From Sclerurus mexicanus (taxonomy: Eukaryota > Chordata > Aves > Passeriformes > Furnariidae): a DNA stretch of 64,000 bases. A model generated the notes under the pieces. It searched no databases, was not told the DNA's origin, and worked only from the letters and a program-made list of their open reading frames with translations. The translations under genes and the position numbers were made by a program. This document shows, piece after piece, positions 63,393-64,000 of this stretch (position 1 is the stretch's first letter; every line of letters begins with the position of its first letter). The stretch lies in NCBI GenBank assembly GCA_013396755.1, contig VWZF01002437.1, forward strand, positions 186,001 to 250,000, in the 5' to 3' direction.

Positions 63393-63514
63393 AGTGATGG
63401 TTTCACCTTCAGGGGCTTCCAACAACCAGGAGCAGTGATTCAGATTGCTGTAAGGCTCTGGGTAGTTAGGGCTTGAGATAACTCCCCCTTCACCTGACTG
63501 TATACCACCACAGG
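63393..63514 (-). CDS. CUBN: CUBN exon, N-half of CUB20
   Basis: The minus-strand acceptor is TTCTTCAG|CC and the donor ATCACT|GTGAGT. The 122-base exon reads C-G-G-IQSGEGGVISSPNYP, then the second cysteine in HCSW, and ends ETIT. CGG…SPNYP…C.W is the canonical first half of a CUB domain (first disulphide). It starts with two bases that finish a split codon and ends in phase 0, joining directly to LTFTAF of the next exon. This is the most 5' cubilin exon visible in the window. Confidence 0.93.
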
Positions 63515-64000
63515 CTGAAGAAAAAAAAGTAACCATTCAATACATTTTAGGAACTGAACACTATAACCAAATGAATGGAAGATTATTCAGCTTACAATAG
63601 TACTAAAATAAATTTCAGTTGGACTGATACAGGTACAACAGGATCACGATATAGGATCAACAATTTCCTTGGGAAAATCCAAGTTTCAAAATCTTTATCA
63701 TTAAATAGTGAGTAAACAGATGCAATGACCTTGAAATTTTGCATTTATTCTGATACTTAATATAGTTCTGCAAATCCTTTGCCAACTGACACAGCTGCTT
63801 CTTCCATTTTATCTTCCATTTATTTATCTCAGACTCTTAAGCAAACCAGTGCCATTCTTAGACCAACACAATCAAGTAAAAAAGTTGTTGATGTGCCTAG
63901 AAAAGCCCCAAGGCTAAATTCAGCTGTGACAGGAAGAGTAGTTGTGCTGGCACAAAAATGGCAAAGTGGTGTAATTTGCACTGATATGGCTTTAAGTGGA
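63515..64000 (-). other. CUBN: CUBN intron upstream of CUB20 (partial)
   Basis: Intronic sequence to the right edge of the window. I see no CUB-coding exon here, so the preceding cubilin exon lies outside. Confidence 0.75.

Larger units (their letters stand above)
28771..63514 (-). other. CUBN: CUBN gene, 3' part (last 16 coding exons)
   Basis: This is the gene-level span of cubilin, read right to left and cut by the right window edge. Sixteen exons splice into one open frame of 935 residues plus stop. It consists only of eight consecutive CUB domains and ends with ...QLRWTS, matching the human C-terminus that I recall (…RLTWDS). Human cubilin has about 3600 residues with 27 CUB domains, so these are CUB20-27. 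Cubilin is a peripheral apical membrane receptor. With amnionless and megalin it takes up intrinsic factor-vitamin B12, albumin, transferrin and apoA-I in kidney, gut and yolk sac. The B12-binding CUB5-8 and the amnionless-binding N-terminus lie outside the window. No frameshift or stop is seen, so the gene appears functional. Confidence 0.95.

Noticed and set aside
1..64000. CRISPR arrays, operons, phage or integrated viral genes, tRNA or rRNA genes
   Set aside because: No array of regular repeats, no cloverleaf and no viral gene could be recognised; this is ordinary vertebrate genic DNA.

Overview
This is a vertebrate nuclear window, almost certainly from a bird. Genes are split into short exons by introns with GT/AG borders, there is one sharp CpG island, and the interspersed repeats are degraded CR1 LINE tails of avian type plus a few older L2- and MIR-like relics. 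One undetermined base (N at 23290) shows that it is draft assembly. The species cannot be named from the sequence.

Two genes are present, both on the minus strand and in tandem. Positions 1-23190 hold the 5' part of RSU1 (Ras suppressor protein 1). Its first coding exon (23082-23190) lies in a CpG-island promoter at about 22780-23370. Exons 2 (16586-16636) and 3 (2109-2229) follow, separated by long introns, and the remaining exons lie beyond the left edge. Positions 28771-63514 hold the 3' end of CUBN (cubilin): sixteen coding exons encode 935 residues, equal to the last eight CUB domains (CUB20-27 if the 27-domain count holds), followed by a stop codon at 29061-29063 and a short 3' UTR with two AATAAA signals. 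The gap between the CUBN polyadenylation signals and the RSU1 island is about 5.4 kb. As I recall, RSU1 and CUBN are also neighbours in the same tandem order in human (10p13), so this is a conserved syntenic block.

Each CUB domain in the CUBN part is built from two exons. Every domain boundary is a phase-1 intron, so each two-exon pair is a symmetric module, while the intron inside the domain varies (phase 0 six times, phase 1 once, phase 2 once). All sixteen exons join in frame with no stop or missing segment, so the gene looks intact. Calcium-site residues (Glu, Asp, Asp) look intact in CUB20, 22, 23, 24 and 26 and degraded in CUB21, 25 and 27.

Functionally the two genes are unrelated: RSU1 is a cytoplasmic leucine-rich-repeat protein of the ILK-PINCH-parvin adhesion complex, and cubilin is a large peripheral membrane endocytic receptor. 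The rest is intron or intergenic DNA. The non-coding items most worth a look are a CpG-rich island inside the 10.2-kb CUBN intron carrying a full CTCF-consensus match, other CTCF-like sites, an L2 relic with a recognisable reverse-transcriptase box, and an old sense-oriented CR1. I found no new biological system.
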